This document shows positions 29,832-38,635 of a stretch of 64,000 nt of DNA, one piece after another. The DNA comes from Rhodanobacter sp. C03 (lineage in GTDB: Bacteria > Pseudomonadota > Gammaproteobacteria > Xanthomonadales > Rhodanobacteraceae). The first letter of the stretch is position 1. Every line of letters begins with the position of its first letter. The notes below the pieces were generated by a model, which searched no databases, was not told the DNA's origin, and saw only the letters and a list, made by a program, of their open reading frames with translations. The translations under genes and the position numbers were made by a program. The DNA lies in NCBI RefSeq assembly GCF_002001175.1, contig NZ_MUNT01000005.1, positions 124,001 to 188,000 on the forward strand, given 5' to 3'.

Positions 29832-30866
29832 ATGCTCAAGATCGATACCCACGCACATATCCTGCCCCGTGACTGGCCGAATCTGGCCGCCAAGTACGGC
29901 GACGACCGCTTTCCGGTGATGACGCATACCGATGGCCGCCACCGCATCTATAAGGACAGCCGCTTCTTCCGCGAAGTGTGGGATTCCGCGTTCGATCCGC
30001 AGACGCGCATCGACGACTACGCGCGCTTCGGCGTCGACGTGCAGGTGATCTCCACCGTGCCGGTACTGTTCTCGTACTGGGCACCGGGCCATCAGGCGCT
30101 GGAGCTGCATCGTCATCTGAACAACCACATGGCCGGCCTGTGCCGCGATTATCCGCGCCACTACGCCGGCATCGGCACGGTGCCGCTGCAGGCGCCCGAT
30201 CTGGCGATCCGCGAGCTGGAACGCTGCATCGACGAGCTGGGCCTGCAAGGTGTGCAGGTCGGCTCGCATTGCGGCGACTGGAACCTGGATGCGCCGGAAC
30301 TGTTCCCGTTCTTCGAGGCGGCGGCCGATCTCGGTGCCGCGGTGCTGGTGCACCCCTGGGACATGATGGGCGCATCGAGCATGCCCAAGTACTGGATGCC
30401 GTGGCTGGTCGGCATGCCGGCCGAGCAGGCGCGCGCCGCCTGCTGCCTCGCCTTCGGCGGCGTGCTGGAGCGGCTGCCGAAGCTGCGCGTGATGCTGGCG
30501 CATGGCGGCGGCAGCTTCCCCTCGACGATCGGCCGCATCGAGCATGGCTTCAAGATGCGCCCGGACCTGGTCGCCACCGACAATCCACGCAACCCGCGCG
30601 AATACCTCAAGCGTTTCTATTTCGACTCCTGCGTGCACGACGATCTGGCGCTGCGCTATCTGCTGGATGTGACGGGCGTCGAGCAGGTGATGCTCGGCAC
30701 CGACTATCCTTTCCCGCTGGGCGAACAGGAACCCGGCAGCGGTATCGAGGCACTGGGCCTGAGCGACGTTGAGCGCGCCCGACTGTTTCACGGCACCGCA
30801 CTGGAATGGCTGGGCCTGCCCAGGCATCGCTTCGCCCCCGACCATACTTCCCTGGAGTCAGCATGA
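29832..30866 (+). CDS. 2-amino-3-carboxymuconate-6-semialdehyde decarboxylase
   Basis: 344 residues. Amidohydrolase-superfamily decarboxylase: the Zn motif KIDTHAHILP (HxH), 'VQVGSHCGDWNLD', HPWDMMG, MLAHGGGSFP and catalytic Asp in MLGTDYPFPLGEQEPG, all as in ACMSD. It decarboxylates ACMS, an intermediate of the kynurenine / 3-hydroxyanthranilate route, diverting it from quinolinate and NAD. Two genes downstream lies kynureninase, which supports that pathway. The stop overlaps the next start (ATGA). Confidence 0.93.
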   Translation: MLKIDTHAHILPRDWPNLAAKYGDDRFPVMTHTDGRHRIYKDSRFFREVWDSAFDPQTRIDDYARFGVDVQVISTVPVLFSYWAPGHQALELHRHLNNHMAGLCRDYPRHYAGIGTVPLQAPDLAIRELERCIDELGLQGVQVGSHCGDWNLDAPELFPFFEAAADLGAAVLVHPWDMMGASSMPKYWMPWLVGMPAEQARAACCLAFGGVLERLPKLRVMLAHGGGSFPSTIGRIEHGFKMRPDLVATDNPRNPREYLKRFYFDSCVHDDLALRYLLDVTGVEQVMLGTDYPFPLGEQEPGSGIEALGLSDVERARLFHGTALEWLGLPRHRFAPDHTSLESA

Positions 30867-31387
30867 GTTTTCTGCGCCACACCGCCATCCTCAGCATGGC
30901 TCTGACCACCACCCTGCTGCTGGCTGGCCGCGTCCACGCCGCCGATGTCAGCATGGCCGACGGCAGTATCAACTTCAGCACGCCGGACAGCTGGCTGGAC
31001 ATCATGGATACCCAGGGCGATCCGGAAGTGCGCGTGTTCCAGGTGCCCGATCCGTCACCCACCGGCAAGACCAGCCTGGCCCGGATCACCGTGACGGTGA
31101 GCCAGGCGGCCGACGTCAACGGCTTCAACCAGTTCAGGAGCGATGCCACCGCGAAAGCCATGGCACTGACCGACTACAAGGTTTCCGCGGTACCGCCGCA
31201 ACCGAACACCAATCTTTATACCGCGCGGGAAAACGGCGCCCAGCTCAACTATGTCGAGCACTACTGGTTCAAGAACGGCCATGCGATCCAGCTGCGCTGC
31301 GTGCGCCCTGCCCAGAGCCAGGCCGGCGCCGGCTGGAAGGCCGAGTTCGACAAGGGCTGCGACGCGATCGCTGCGCGATTGAAATAG
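30863..31387 (+). CDS. Small exported protein of unknown function
   Basis: 174 residues from ATG 30863, coupled to the decarboxylase by ATGA. CTGGAG lies upstream. Signal peptide 1-26 (TAILSMALTTTLLLAGRVHA, then AADV). The mature part is a mixed strand-rich domain with one Cys pair (QLRCVRPAQ and KGCDAIAARL), which could be a disulfide in the periplasm. I do not recognise the family. Position between two kynurenine-pathway genes may be accidental, as a palindrome follows. Confidence 0.8.
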   Translation: MSFLRHTAILSMALTTTLLLAGRVHAADVSMADGSINFSTPDSWLDIMDTQGDPEVRVFQVPDPSPTGKTSLARITVTVSQAADVNGFNQFRSDATAKAMALTDYKVSAVPPQPNTNLYTARENGAQLNYVEHYWFKNGHAIQLRCVRPAQSQAGAGWKAEFDKGCDAIAARLK

Positions 31388-31404
31388 ATCATCCCCAGAT
31401 CCCG

Positions 31405-31482
31405 GTAGGAGCGGCTTCAGCCGCGATGCTTTTCGGTCGGCCCGCGAAAGCAAGAAGCGTCGCGGCTGAAGCCGCCCCTACA
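31405..31482. repeat. Palindromic element, family A, copy 3
   Basis: GTAGGAGCGGCTTCAGCCGC (continuing GATGC) with inverted arm GCGTCGCGGCTGAAGCCGCC (continuing CCTACA); single changes break the outer pairing. Between the exported protein gene and kynU. Confidence 0.82.
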
Positions 31483-31504
31483 CATAGCCATGCAGGACAC
31501 CACC

Positions 31505-32782
31505 ATGCCCGACTACCAGGCCACCGCCGACTGGGCCCGCGCCCAGGACGCCACCGACCCGCTGCGCGCCTTCCGCGACGAGTTCCTGATCCCGCCGCAC
31601 GAAGGTCACGACAGTGTGTACTTCTGCGGCAATTCGCTGGGCCTGCAGCCGCGTGCGGTGCGCGAAGCGGTCAATGCGGAACTGGACTACTGGGGCGAGC
31701 TGGCCGTGGAAGGCCACTTCAAGGGCCGCCTGCCGTGGATGGATTACCACGAGTTCGTGCGCGACGATCTCGCCGCCGTGGTAGGTGCCAAGCCATCCGA
31801 AGTGGTGGCGATGAACACGCTCGGCGTGAACCTGCACCTGATGATGGTGAGCTTCTACCGGCCCACGAAAGAGCGTCATGCCATCCTGATCGAAGGCGGC
31901 GCCTTCCCCACCGATCGCTACGCGGTGGAATCGCAGATCCGCTTCCACGGCTTCGACCCGGCCACGTCGCTGATCGAACTGGCAAGCGATGAGCCTAACG
32001 GCACCATCTCGATGGCCGCGATCGAACACGCGCTGGCCAAACACGGTCACCACGTCGCGCTGGTCATGCTGCCCGGCGTGCAGTACCGCAACGGCCAGGT
32101 GTTCGACCTCAAGGCGATCACCGCGCTCGCTCAGAAGCACGGCTGCATGGTCGGCTTCGACCTCGCCCACGCGGTCGGCAACCTGCCGCTGCAACTGCAC
32201 AACAGCGGCGCGGATTTCGCGATCTGGTGCAGCTACAAATACCTCAACAGCGGCCCCGGCGCCGTCGGCGGCGCCTTCGTGCATGAGCGCCATGCCAAGG
32301 CAGCACTGCCGCGCTTCGCCGGCTGGTGGGGCCACGACAAGACCACCCGCTTCCAGATGGGCCCGCAGTTCGTGCCCACGGCCGGTGCCGATGGCTGGCA
32401 GCTGTCCAACCCGCCGATCCTCGCGCTGGCGCCGCTACGCGTATCACTGCAGATCTTCCGCCGCGCCGGCATGCAGGCGCTGCGCGAGAAATCGCTCAAG
32501 CTCACCGGTTATCTGGAATGGCTGGTGCAGACCCAGCTGGCCAACGTGCTGCAGGTGGTGACCCCGGCCGAACCGGAACGTCGCGGCGCGCAATTGTCGA
32601 TACGCGTGATCGGCGGCCGCGAGCGCGGTCGCGCGCTGTTCGAGTACCTGATGGAACACGGCATCATCGGAGACTGGCGCGAACCCGACGTGATCCGCAT
32701 CTCGCCAGCGCCGTTGTACAACCGGTTTGCGGATTGCCTGGCGTTTGTCGAGGCGGTGCGGGCGTGGAGTCGTATCGACTGA
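31505..32782 (+). CDS. kynU: Kynureninase
   Basis: 425 residues from ATG 31505, seven bases after AGGA; the ATG at 31490 is before this site. PLP-dependent fold-type I enzyme cleaving kynurenine (or 3-hydroxykynurenine) to anthranilate (or 3-hydroxyanthranilate) plus alanine. Visible: YFCGNSLGLQPRAV, AHAVGNLPLQLHNSGADFAI with the cofactor Asp before it (VGFDLAHAVG), and the PLP lysine in WCSYKYLNSGPGAVGG. C-terminal 'IIGDWREPDVIRISPAPLYN' is characteristic. Tryptophan dioxygenase and kynurenine monooxygenase are not in the window. Confidence 0.96.
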   Translation: MPDYQATADWARAQDATDPLRAFRDEFLIPPHEGHDSVYFCGNSLGLQPRAVREAVNAELDYWGELAVEGHFKGRLPWMDYHEFVRDDLAAVVGAKPSEVVAMNTLGVNLHLMMVSFYRPTKERHAILIEGGAFPTDRYAVESQIRFHGFDPATSLIELASDEPNGTISMAAIEHALAKHGHHVALVMLPGVQYRNGQVFDLKAITALAQKHGCMVGFDLAHAVGNLPLQLHNSGADFAIWCSYKYLNSGPGAVGGAFVHERHAKAALPRFAGWWGHDKTTRFQMGPQFVPTAGADGWQLSNPPILALAPLRVSLQIFRRAGMQALREKSLKLTGYLEWLVQTQLANVLQVVTPAEPERRGAQLSIRVIGGRERGRALFEYLMEHGIIGDWREPDVIRISPAPLYNRFADCLAFVEAVRAWSRID

Positions 32783-32950
32783 CTCAAGACTGCTTTCACC
32801 CAAAGCGGGCATCGCAAGGCGCTTCATGTGCAGCGATAAAACCGGCGCGTTTGATCCGGTTATGCATCCGGTTGTTGGCCGGACCCAGCGCAGATAAGCT
32901 CCAGATGAATCGGGGCGTTGCGTCGGAACTTTCGAACGTGATCAAGGATG

Positions 32951-32976
32951 TATAGCCGGATCCGCGGGTCCGTATA
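32951..32976. other. Imperfect 26-bp palindrome next to cassette insertion point
   Basis: TATA-GC-CGGATCC-GC-GGGTCCG-TATA, eight bases before the cassette boundary at 32984. No T run, so not an obvious kynU terminator. It could be part of the recombination target; this is speculation from position. Confidence 0.4.
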
Positions 32977-32984
32977 TTAGGTAG

Positions 32985-33644
32985 TTAGCGCTCATAGGAG
33001 ACTTCATGGTTCGCCACATATTTCTCTTCGCCATCCTCGTCTTTTCTGGCAGCGCGGTCGCTGGCGTCACAATTCATTTCAACGGTCAGCTTAAGGACGC
33101 GAGTGACGTTGAAAAAGTAGCCGAGGCCGCATGCGCGGTGGCAAAAGCCAAATCATGGCGTTGCGAGTCAGTTTCGGGACCAAAGGATGCTGCTTTAGAC
33201 AACATCACGGTCCAGTCCCTTCGCGAACTTGATGGGTCAGCCGACCTTTCAAAAGCAAATGGGGTCGTGATCTACCCCGCGGACATGTCCGAGCCGCTCT
33301 ACTTGGTTTTCGGCGCCAAGAACAAACTGGACAATTTCATAAAGACACAATTTGCTGGTGCCGATACGCACATCGGCGTCATCGAAATCTTCGACGCAGT
33401 CAAGCCATTCTTCCGCCGTCTGGAAATTACAGACGAGGGCCGGTACTGGGAGACGCGCAGTCGAGCCAACCTCGAAGAGGACTTGGCATCCGTCGCCGCT
33501 CAGATCGCCGCGATTAAGTCGCAGCGGCCAGACGTAACTGGTCCGGTCAAGCGTCCGGACGGTCGCATCCTGGACTTGGTCGCGGGTGAGCGCTAACAAT
33601 TCATTCAAGCCGAACCCGCTTCGCGGGTCGGCTTAATTCAGGCG
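32985..33644 (+). mobile_element. Integron-type gene cassette (660 bp)
   Basis: Defined by G^TTAGCGC at 32984-32991 on the left and the attC recombination point G^TTGGAC at 33644/33645 on the right. The attC R'' box GCGCTAAC (33590-33597) is the exact complement of GTTAGCGC, as expected when a circular cassette has been opened at its own attC. One gene fills the cassette, with the ribosome-binding site only five bases after the boundary and the stop codon inside R''. Base composition is visibly less GC-rich than the flanks. No integrase or second intact attC is in the window, so this may be a lone insertion or a remnant of an array. Confidence 0.82.
33006..33596 (+). CDS. Cassette-encoded exported protein of unknown function
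   Basis: 196 residues; ATG 33006 is five bases after AGGAG. Signal peptide at 1-19 (FLFAILVFSGSAVA). The mature protein has a first domain with two Cys (AEAACAVAKAKSWRCES), which may form a disulfide, then a strand-rich region YPADMSEPLYLVFGAKNKLD, then a helical C-terminus (NLEEDLASVAAQIAAIKSQR). I do not recognise the family. Stop codon TAA is part of the attC R'' box. Codon use is more AT-tolerant than in neighbouring genes, consistent with acquisition. Confidence 0.85.
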   Translation: MVRHIFLFAILVFSGSAVAGVTIHFNGQLKDASDVEKVAEAACAVAKAKSWRCESVSGPKDAALDNITVQSLRELDGSADLSKANGVVIYPADMSEPLYLVFGAKNKLDNFIKTQFAGADTHIGVIEIFDAVKPFFRRLEITDEGRYWETRSRANLEEDLASVAAQIAAIKSQRPDVTGPVKRPDGRILDLVAGER

Positions 33645-33650
33645 TTGGAC
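33590..33650 (+). repeat. attC recombination site (59-base element)
   Basis: About 61 bases. R'' GCGCTAAC, then CAATTCATTCAAGCCGA, a central stem CCCGC-TTC-GCGGG, then TCGGCTTAATTCAGGC and R' GTTGGAC (33644-33650). The arms AAGCCGA and TCGGCTT pair, leaving one unpaired A (extrahelical base) beside the stem, the feature that IntI integrases use to recognise the folded bottom strand. The overall sequence closely resembles attC sites of aadA-type cassettes. Confidence 0.9.
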
Positions 33651-33672
33651 CCTTTGAATCTTCGGAGGAACC

Positions 33673-34143
33673 ATGAAATCTCTCATCATGGCAATGGTCT
33701 TTCTGGCCATGCCCATGGCGGTGCCAGCGCAAACCCCGAGTTCCGAAGCATCCGTGCGCCAGACGGTTCAGGCGTTCTACGCCGCCTTCAACTCCCATGG
33801 GTTCAGCCATGCGACTGATTTCACAACCGACGACTGGAACCATATCAATCCCTATGGCGGTCGGACCCATGGGCGCGCCGAGGTTCTCAAGGAATTGCAT
33901 GGAGTGCACAGCACTTTTCTGAGCGGTGTATCCGACAACATCGAAAAGTTGGACGTGCGATTTGCGAGCAGGGATGTTGCGGTTGCGACCGTAACCAGTC
34001 GCATGAGCACTTTTACGAGCCCCGACGGTATCAAGCACTTGAACGAGCAGCACATACGCACGTTCGTCCTGGCCAAGCGTGGCACGCGATGGTTGATCAT
34101 GCAGGATCAAAATACAGTCGTGATGCCACCATCAATGCAATGA
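33673..34143 (+). CDS. Secreted SnoaL-like (DUF4440/NTF2-fold) protein
   Basis: 156 residues; ATG 33673 follows CGGAGG. Signal peptide 1-19 (LIMAMVFLAMPMAVPAQ). NTF2-like fold: 'SVRQTVQAFYAAFNSHGF', 'TTDDWNHINPYGGRTHGRAE', and C-terminal HLNEQHIRTFVLAKRGTRWL. Such proteins may bind small ligands or act as hydrolases/isomerases; no active site assigned. It starts 28 bases after the attC recombination point, so it occupies the position of the next cassette gene, but no attC follows before the opposite-strand gene at 34189. Confidence 0.85.
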   Translation: MKSLIMAMVFLAMPMAVPAQTPSSEASVRQTVQAFYAAFNSHGFSHATDFTTDDWNHINPYGGRTHGRAEVLKELHGVHSTFLSGVSDNIEKLDVRFASRDVAVATVTSRMSTFTSPDGIKHLNEQHIRTFVLAKRGTRWLIMQDQNTVVMPPSMQ

Positions 34144-34188
34144 CGGCCGGCATGAGGCATCGACCTGTATCCCGCGGTAGCCCCACCC

Positions 34189-34956
34189 TCACACCGCATG
34201 GCGGCGACAGGTGAAAAAGCCATTGAACGTCAGACGCCCCGACAACGGATCCGCAGTGAGCTTTTCGGGGCTGACGATATCCCCGGAGTGAAGCAGGCTG
34301 CCGTCATAGAAGATCATGCGGTTCCAGCGTGCCGGGATGCTGCCGATCCGTGTGAGGTAGCTGTTGGACGCATGGATGTAGCCCGGTTCGATGCCGTAGC
34401 GCTGGGTGAAGGTTTCGCCGGACAACGCCGTCGAATCGGCGAACAGCTGAGAGATTTCAGCCGCCGAACGCGCTGGCTCGTAGAAACTCGTGCCACCCAG
34501 GCTGGAATCCTTGAACAGATACAGCACCGATGCCTGGATGCTGTGCGAACGATCGAGACCGAAGTTGTCGCTATGGCACAACCACTGGCATGGTCGCAGC
34601 GCTTCCGGGGCCAAGGTCACCATCGACAGGCGGCAATGCATGTGCAGCAGCCGCCGGGCGTCGAACAAATCGCGCATCCGGTGGATAAAGAACTCCGTCA
34701 TCGCGCTATCTATCGCCGCCGTGGGCATCAAGTAGGTTCCCGGATAGGCGTTGAAGTCGACACGTCGAAACGCATCGCCCTGTGCGGCAGCCCATGCAAC
34801 GAAACGTTCCGGTTCCAGCAAGGCATCGTCGACGACGTAGCAGACGCCGCCGTTCGACAGCGTTATGCGATCGATCTGCGCTTGCGGATTGAACAGCTGA
34901 ATGCTTTGCGCTTCCATAAACCCGTCGTCCAAGATGCGCGCCGTAAGGAGCGCCAT
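34189..34956 (-). CDS. DUF6445-family protein
   Basis: 255 residues from ATG 34956, which overlaps the argH stop as TGATG; a later ATG (MEAQSIQLFNPQ) is possible. The pattern QWLCHSDNFGLDR, YLFKDSSLGGTSFY and NRMIFYDGSLLHSGDI suggests the double-stranded beta-helix of Fe(II)/2-oxoglutarate-type enzymes, with His/Asp and a distal His as candidate metal ligands (HxD-like 'CHSDN' and LLHSG). Members of this family occur next to TonB receptors and tryptophan halogenases in related bacteria; substrate unknown. Linked to the arg operon only by overlap. Confidence 0.75.
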   Translation of the reverse strand: MALLTARILDDGFMEAQSIQLFNPQAQIDRITLSNGGVCYVVDDALLEPERFVAWAAAQGDAFRRVDFNAYPGTYLMPTAAIDSAMTEFFIHRMRDLFDARRLLHMHCRLSMVTLAPEALRPCQWLCHSDNFGLDRSHSIQASVLYLFKDSSLGGTSFYEPARSAAEISQLFADSTALSGETFTQRYGIEPGYIHASNSYLTRIGSIPARWNRMIFYDGSLLHSGDIVSPEKLTADPLSGRLTFNGFFTCRRHAV

Positions 34957-36248
34957 CAAGCCAGTTGGTTCAGTCGTCCCCGTAACTCATCGAGGCGCAG
35001 ATCGTTGCCGGCACCGGGCGACACGCGCGCAGCGAGGCTGCTTTCCGGTGTACGGCCTTGGTCGGCCGAAGCGGCCGTTTCCGCGGCGGCACGATAGGCA
35101 TCGCGGAACGGTACGCCGGCGGCAGCCTGCTCGATCGCCACGTCGGTGGCGTACATCGCCGGCTCGATCGCGGCACGCATTGCGGTTTCGTTCCACTGCA
35201 ACCGCGCCAGCAGATCGGGCACCAGTTCGAGCGCACCGAGGCCATGGCGGCAACCATGGAACAGCGAGCCCTTGGAGAACTGCAGGTCGCGCTGGTAACC
35301 GGACGGCAGCGACAGCAGCTGCTCGATCTCGGTGCGCGCCGCGGCGACGCTGGCGTAGCTCGCGCGCAGCAGCTCTACGACATCCGGATTGCGCTTGTTC
35401 GGCATGATCGAGCTGCCGGTGGTGTATTCGGGCGGCAGCATCACGAAGTTGAATTCGGCCGTGGTGAACAGTGACAGGTCCCACGCCAGCCGGCGCAGAT
35501 CGAGCAAGGCGCTAGCTATCGCCTCCAGCACCGCCATCTCGAACTTGCCGCGCGAGAGTTGCGCGTAGATCGGACTGACCTGCATGCGTGCGAAGCCCAG
35601 CGCCTGCGTAGTGTGCTCGCGATCCAGCTTGAGGTTGACGCCGTAACCGGCAGCGGTACCGAGTGGATTCGCATCGATCCACGTTGAGGTTTGCTGCGCG
35701 CGCAGTGCGTTGTCGATGAAGCCTTCGGCGAAACCGGCAAACCACATCGCGGTGGACGACACCACCGCGCGCTGCAGATGCGTGTAACCGGGCAACGGTA
35801 TCGCGGGCTGCGCCGCACGATCGAGACAGACCTTCGCGATGGCGTGGCAATGCACCTGCAGTGCGGCCAGCTGCTCCTTCAGCCACAGCCTGGTGGCCAC
35901 CAGGATCTGGTCGTTGCGGCTGCGCCCGGTATGCACGCGGCGGCCAGCATCGCCGAGTCGTTCGGTGAGCCGCGCCTCGATCGCCGAATGGCCGTCCTCG
36001 TAGCGCTCGTCCAGCACGAAGCTGCCGGCACTGAAATCCGTCGCCAGCACATCCAGCTCGCGCTTCAAGGCTGTCGCTTCGTCAGCACTGACCACGCCGA
36101 TATTCGCCAGCCCCTCGACATGCGCCTTGCTGGCGGTGATGTCATGCAGGAAGAACTCGCGATCCAGCAGCACGTCATCGCCGGCGAGGAACTTCATGAT
36201 CTTCGCGTCGATCTGTACGCCAGATTTTTGCCATAGAGGCTGGGTCAT
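34956..36248 (-). CDS. argH: Argininosuccinate lyase
   Basis: 430 residues. Fumarase/aspartase-superfamily enzyme splitting argininosuccinate to arginine and fumarate. Signature [20 protein letters not shown], plus 'HTGRSRNDQ' and TAAGYGVNL. Start [16 protein letters not shown], with AGGA upstream. Separated from argC by 113 bases that hold a type A palindrome, the only sizeable gap within the arginine operon. Confidence 0.96.
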   Translation of the reverse strand: MTQPLWQKSGVQIDAKIMKFLAGDDVLLDREFFLHDITASKAHVEGLANIGVVSADEATALKRELDVLATDFSAGSFVLDERYEDGHSAIEARLTERLGDAGRRVHTGRSRNDQILVATRLWLKEQLAALQVHCHAIAKVCLDRAAQPAIPLPGYTHLQRAVVSSTAMWFAGFAEGFIDNALRAQQTSTWIDANPLGTAAGYGVNLKLDREHTTQALGFARMQVSPIYAQLSRGKFEMAVLEAIASALLDLRRLAWDLSLFTTAEFNFVMLPPEYTTGSSIMPNKRNPDVVELLRASYASVAAARTEIEQLLSLPSGYQRDLQFSKGSLFHGCRHGLGALELVPDLLARLQWNETAMRAAIEPAMYATDVAIEQAAAGVPFRDAYRAAAETAASADQGRTPESSLAARVSPGAGNDLRLDELRGRLNQLA

Positions 36249-36278
36249 GGTGATGTCCTGAAGATAGGGTGGCTCTCA

Positions 36279-36351
36279 TGTAGGAGCGGCTTCAGCCGCG
36301 ATGCTTTTTGCATCCCGGATGAAGAGCATCGCGGCTGAAGCCGCTCCTACA
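36279..36351. repeat. Palindromic element, family A, copy 4
   Basis: TGTAGGAGCGGCTTCAGCCG (continuing CGATGC) and inverted arm GCATCGCGGCTGAAGCCGCT (continuing CCTACA), arms fully complementary over 26 bases. Between argC and argH. Confidence 0.85.
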
Positions 36352-36361
36352 GAGATGTCGG

Positions 36362-37315
36362 CTATAACGGTATCGCCGTGTATTCGTCCACGCCGATCGC
36401 GCGATTGATGTTCTGCATGGCTTGGGTGGCTGCGCCCTTCAGCAGGTTGTCCAGCGTCGCCACGATCACCACCCGCTTGCCGTCAGCCGACAGGGAAAAA
36501 CCGCCGATCTCGGCATGGTGGCGATGAGCGATGCGACTGACCCACGGCGCCTCGTCGGTCACGGTCACCAGTTTCTCGTGGCCATAGGCCGCATGAAAAC
36601 GCGCCAGCACGTCCTCGCGTTTCAACGACCGGGTGAGATACAGATTGGTGGTAACCGTGAGTCCGCGAAAATGCGGTGCCACGTGCGGCATGAACTCCAC
36701 CGGTACGCCAAGCCGGAACGACGCTTCCTTCTCGTGCATGTGGCCGGTAAGGGCATATGGCATCAGGTTGTCGCGCAGCTTGTCCGGATCGTTCTTGTCC
36801 GACGGCGTGGTACCGGCACCGGAATAACCGGACACGCCAAAACACACTGGGGGTGCGGCGAGCAGATCCTTCAGCGGTGCAATCGACAACTGCATCGCGG
36901 TGGCGTAGCAGCCGGGATTGCTGATGCGCTTTTCCCCGCGCCACTTGTCGCGGGTCAGCTCAGGCAGGCCGTAATACCAGTGCGCGTCGAAACGGTAATC
37001 GGCAGAAAGATCCACGATCAACGGATCAGCACCCGCTGCATCGAACGCCGCGACACAGACCTCAGCCTTGCCGTTGGGCAGCGCCAGAATAATCACATCA
37101 GCGCCCAGCTTCGGCAGATCCTCGTGCGCCGGCGCGCTGTAGCGCAGCTCGCCACGGTACTCGGACACGTGCGCGTCGACGCGCTGGCCGTCCAGCTCGC
37201 GCGAGGAGACGAAGGCTAGTTCCAGCGCCGGATGCGCCGCGATCAAGCGAATCAGCTCCGCGCCGGTATGACCGCGCGCGCCGACGATGCCGATGCGTTT
37301 CCTGTTGGTGCTCAT
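36362..37315 (-). CDS. argC: N-acetyl-gamma-glutamyl-phosphate reductase
   Basis: 317 residues, starting three bases after argBA. NADPH-binding [13 protein letters not shown], catalytic Cys in [10 protein letters not shown], and [17 protein letters not shown]. Third step of arginine biosynthesis, yielding N-acetylglutamate semialdehyde. Confidence 0.96.
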   Translation of the reverse strand: MSTNRKRIGIVGARGHTGAELIRLIAAHPALELAFVSSRELDGQRVDAHVSEYRGELRYSAPAHEDLPKLGADVIILALPNGKAEVCVAAFDAAGADPLIVDLSADYRFDAHWYYGLPELTRDKWRGEKRISNPGCYATAMQLSIAPLKDLLAAPPVCFGVSGYSGAGTTPSDKNDPDKLRDNLMPYALTGHMHEKEASFRLGVPVEFMPHVAPHFRGLTVTTNLYLTRSLKREDVLARFHAAYGHEKLVTVTDEAPWVSRIAHRHHAEIGGFSLSADGKRVVIVATLDNLLKGAATQAMQNINRAIGVDEYTAIPL

Positions 37316-37318
37316 GCT

Positions 37319-38635
37319 TCAGTCCGTCAAGGTCGGTTGCCGCTGTGCGCAATGCGCCACGCAGCGGGCGATGGTGTCGAAGTCGTGGATGCCGTACCAG
37401 AACACCTTCCAGTGCGGTTGCTTGAGGCAACCATCGGACTCGGCGTAATAGAAAGGATTGACCGCGTTACCGTGGCGCGAGCGCCAGAACAGCCGCGGAT
37501 TTTCCTCGCGCATCACATGCCATACCGCACGTCCCAAACCCTCGCCCTGCGCGTCATCGAGCACGGCGAACTTGTCCAGATACGGCAAGCCACCTTCTTC
37601 GGTGAGGATCATCGCGGTGCGATAATTCTCGCTCACGTAGATACGCAATGGCTCAGTGCGTTCGAAATAGTCCGACACCAGGGTGCGTCCGAAACTCGAT
37701 TCGATCAACGAACGCATTCGCTCAAGGTCGATATCTTTCCACGAGTCGAACGTCAGCACCTTCTCGCCGCGCCGTACCAGCGTGCCCGAGCCCTTGTGGG
37801 TAAACAATTCCTTGGCCAGTTCCGCCGGCCGGGTGATCGACACCGAAGAAGTCAACGGCAGGTCGGCCAGCAGGTCGGCGATCTGCTCCAGCTTCAGGCG
37901 CATGCCACCGTTGATCCACGGCTGCGCCATCAGGTGCTCGTACTCGGTGGACAGATTGATCGAGTCGATCAGCTTGCCTTGCTCGTCGAGCAGGCCGCCG
38001 GTACCGGTAAGGAACACGATCTTGTACGGCTGCAGCACGCGCACCAGCTCGTTGGCCGCGAAGTCGGCATTGATGTTGAGGATCTGTCCTTCGTCGGTCT
38101 CGCCGAGGCTGGCGATCACCGGAATCGAGCCGGCGCGCAGACTGGCTTCGATCGGCGCCAGGTTGATGCTGTCGACCTTGCCGACCATGCCGTAGGTATC
38201 GTGATCCAGATAGCTGGCCATGAACACGCCTGTCGCCACCGAGGTGGCGCGCGTATCCATCGACTGCAATGCCTCGACCAGTTTCAAGTTCTGCTGCTGG
38301 AACACGCGTCGTACGATACCGAGCGCCTTCGGCGAGGTGACGCGCAGACCACCCACCGTGTGCTTCTCGATGCCGGCCGCTGACAGTTCCTCATCCAGCT
38401 GCGGACCGGCGCCGTGTAGCACGATCGGGGTGAGCCCGACCTGCTGCAGGAAGGTCAGCGACGAGGCAAGATCGGCCAGCTCGTCACGCAGCACGGCGCC
38501 GCCCACCTTCACCACGGCGAAGCGCTTGGCGTCGACTTCGGAGAAGCGCTTGAGGTATTGCTGGATTTCCTTCGCGCTGCCCATGCTCGAGAGCAGGCGC
38601 ACGATGGTCTTGCGGGTGTGCTTATGCGTTTCCAC
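37319..38635 (-). CDS. argB: Bifunctional N-acetylglutamate synthase / kinase (ArgA-ArgB fusion)
   Basis: 438 residues from GTG 38635 ([18 protein letters not shown]), overlapping argE by 14 bases; an upstream frame to 38833 is not used. The N-terminal amino acid kinase domain has [29 protein letters not shown] and '[13 protein letters not shown]'. The C-terminal GNAT-type domain (from about 290) has [20 protein letters not shown] and ends [19 protein letters not shown]. This is the bifunctional synthase/kinase known from Xanthomonas campestris, in which one protein makes N-acetylglutamate and phosphorylates it, with feedback inhibition by arginine. Confidence 0.94.
   Translation of the reverse strand: METHKHTRKTIVRLLSSMGSAKEIQQYLKRFSEVDAKRFAVVKVGGAVLRDELADLASSLTFLQQVGLTPIVLHGAGPQLDEELSAAGIEKHTVGGLRVTSPKALGIVRRVFQQQNLKLVEALQSMDTRATSVATGVFMASYLDHDTYGMVGKVDSINLAPIEASLRAGSIPVIASLGETDEGQILNINADFAANELVRVLQPYKIVFLTGTGGLLDEQGKLIDSINLSTEYEHLMAQPWINGGMRLKLEQIADLLADLPLTSSVSITRPAELAKELFTHKGSGTLVRRGEKVLTFDSWKDIDLERMRSLIESSFGRTLVSDYFERTEPLRIYVSENYRTAMILTEEGGLPYLDKFAVLDDAQGEGLGRAVWHVMREENPRLFWRSRHGNAVNPFYYAESDGCLKQPHWKVFWYGIHDFDTIARCVAHCAQRQPTLTD

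Noticed and set aside
29748..30845. 365-codon frame antisense to the ACMS decarboxylase
   Set aside because: Overlaps a complete amidohydrolase gene; no start signals or domain.
30806..30862. Upstream extension of the exported protein gene
   Set aside because: Overlaps the ACMS decarboxylase; ATG 30863 has a good ribosome-binding site and directly begins a signal peptide.
32910..32925. GGCGTTGCGTC upstream of the cassette considered as another attC R' end
   Set aside because: Does not fit GTTRRRY (reads GTTGCGT) and no R''/stem structure lies before it.
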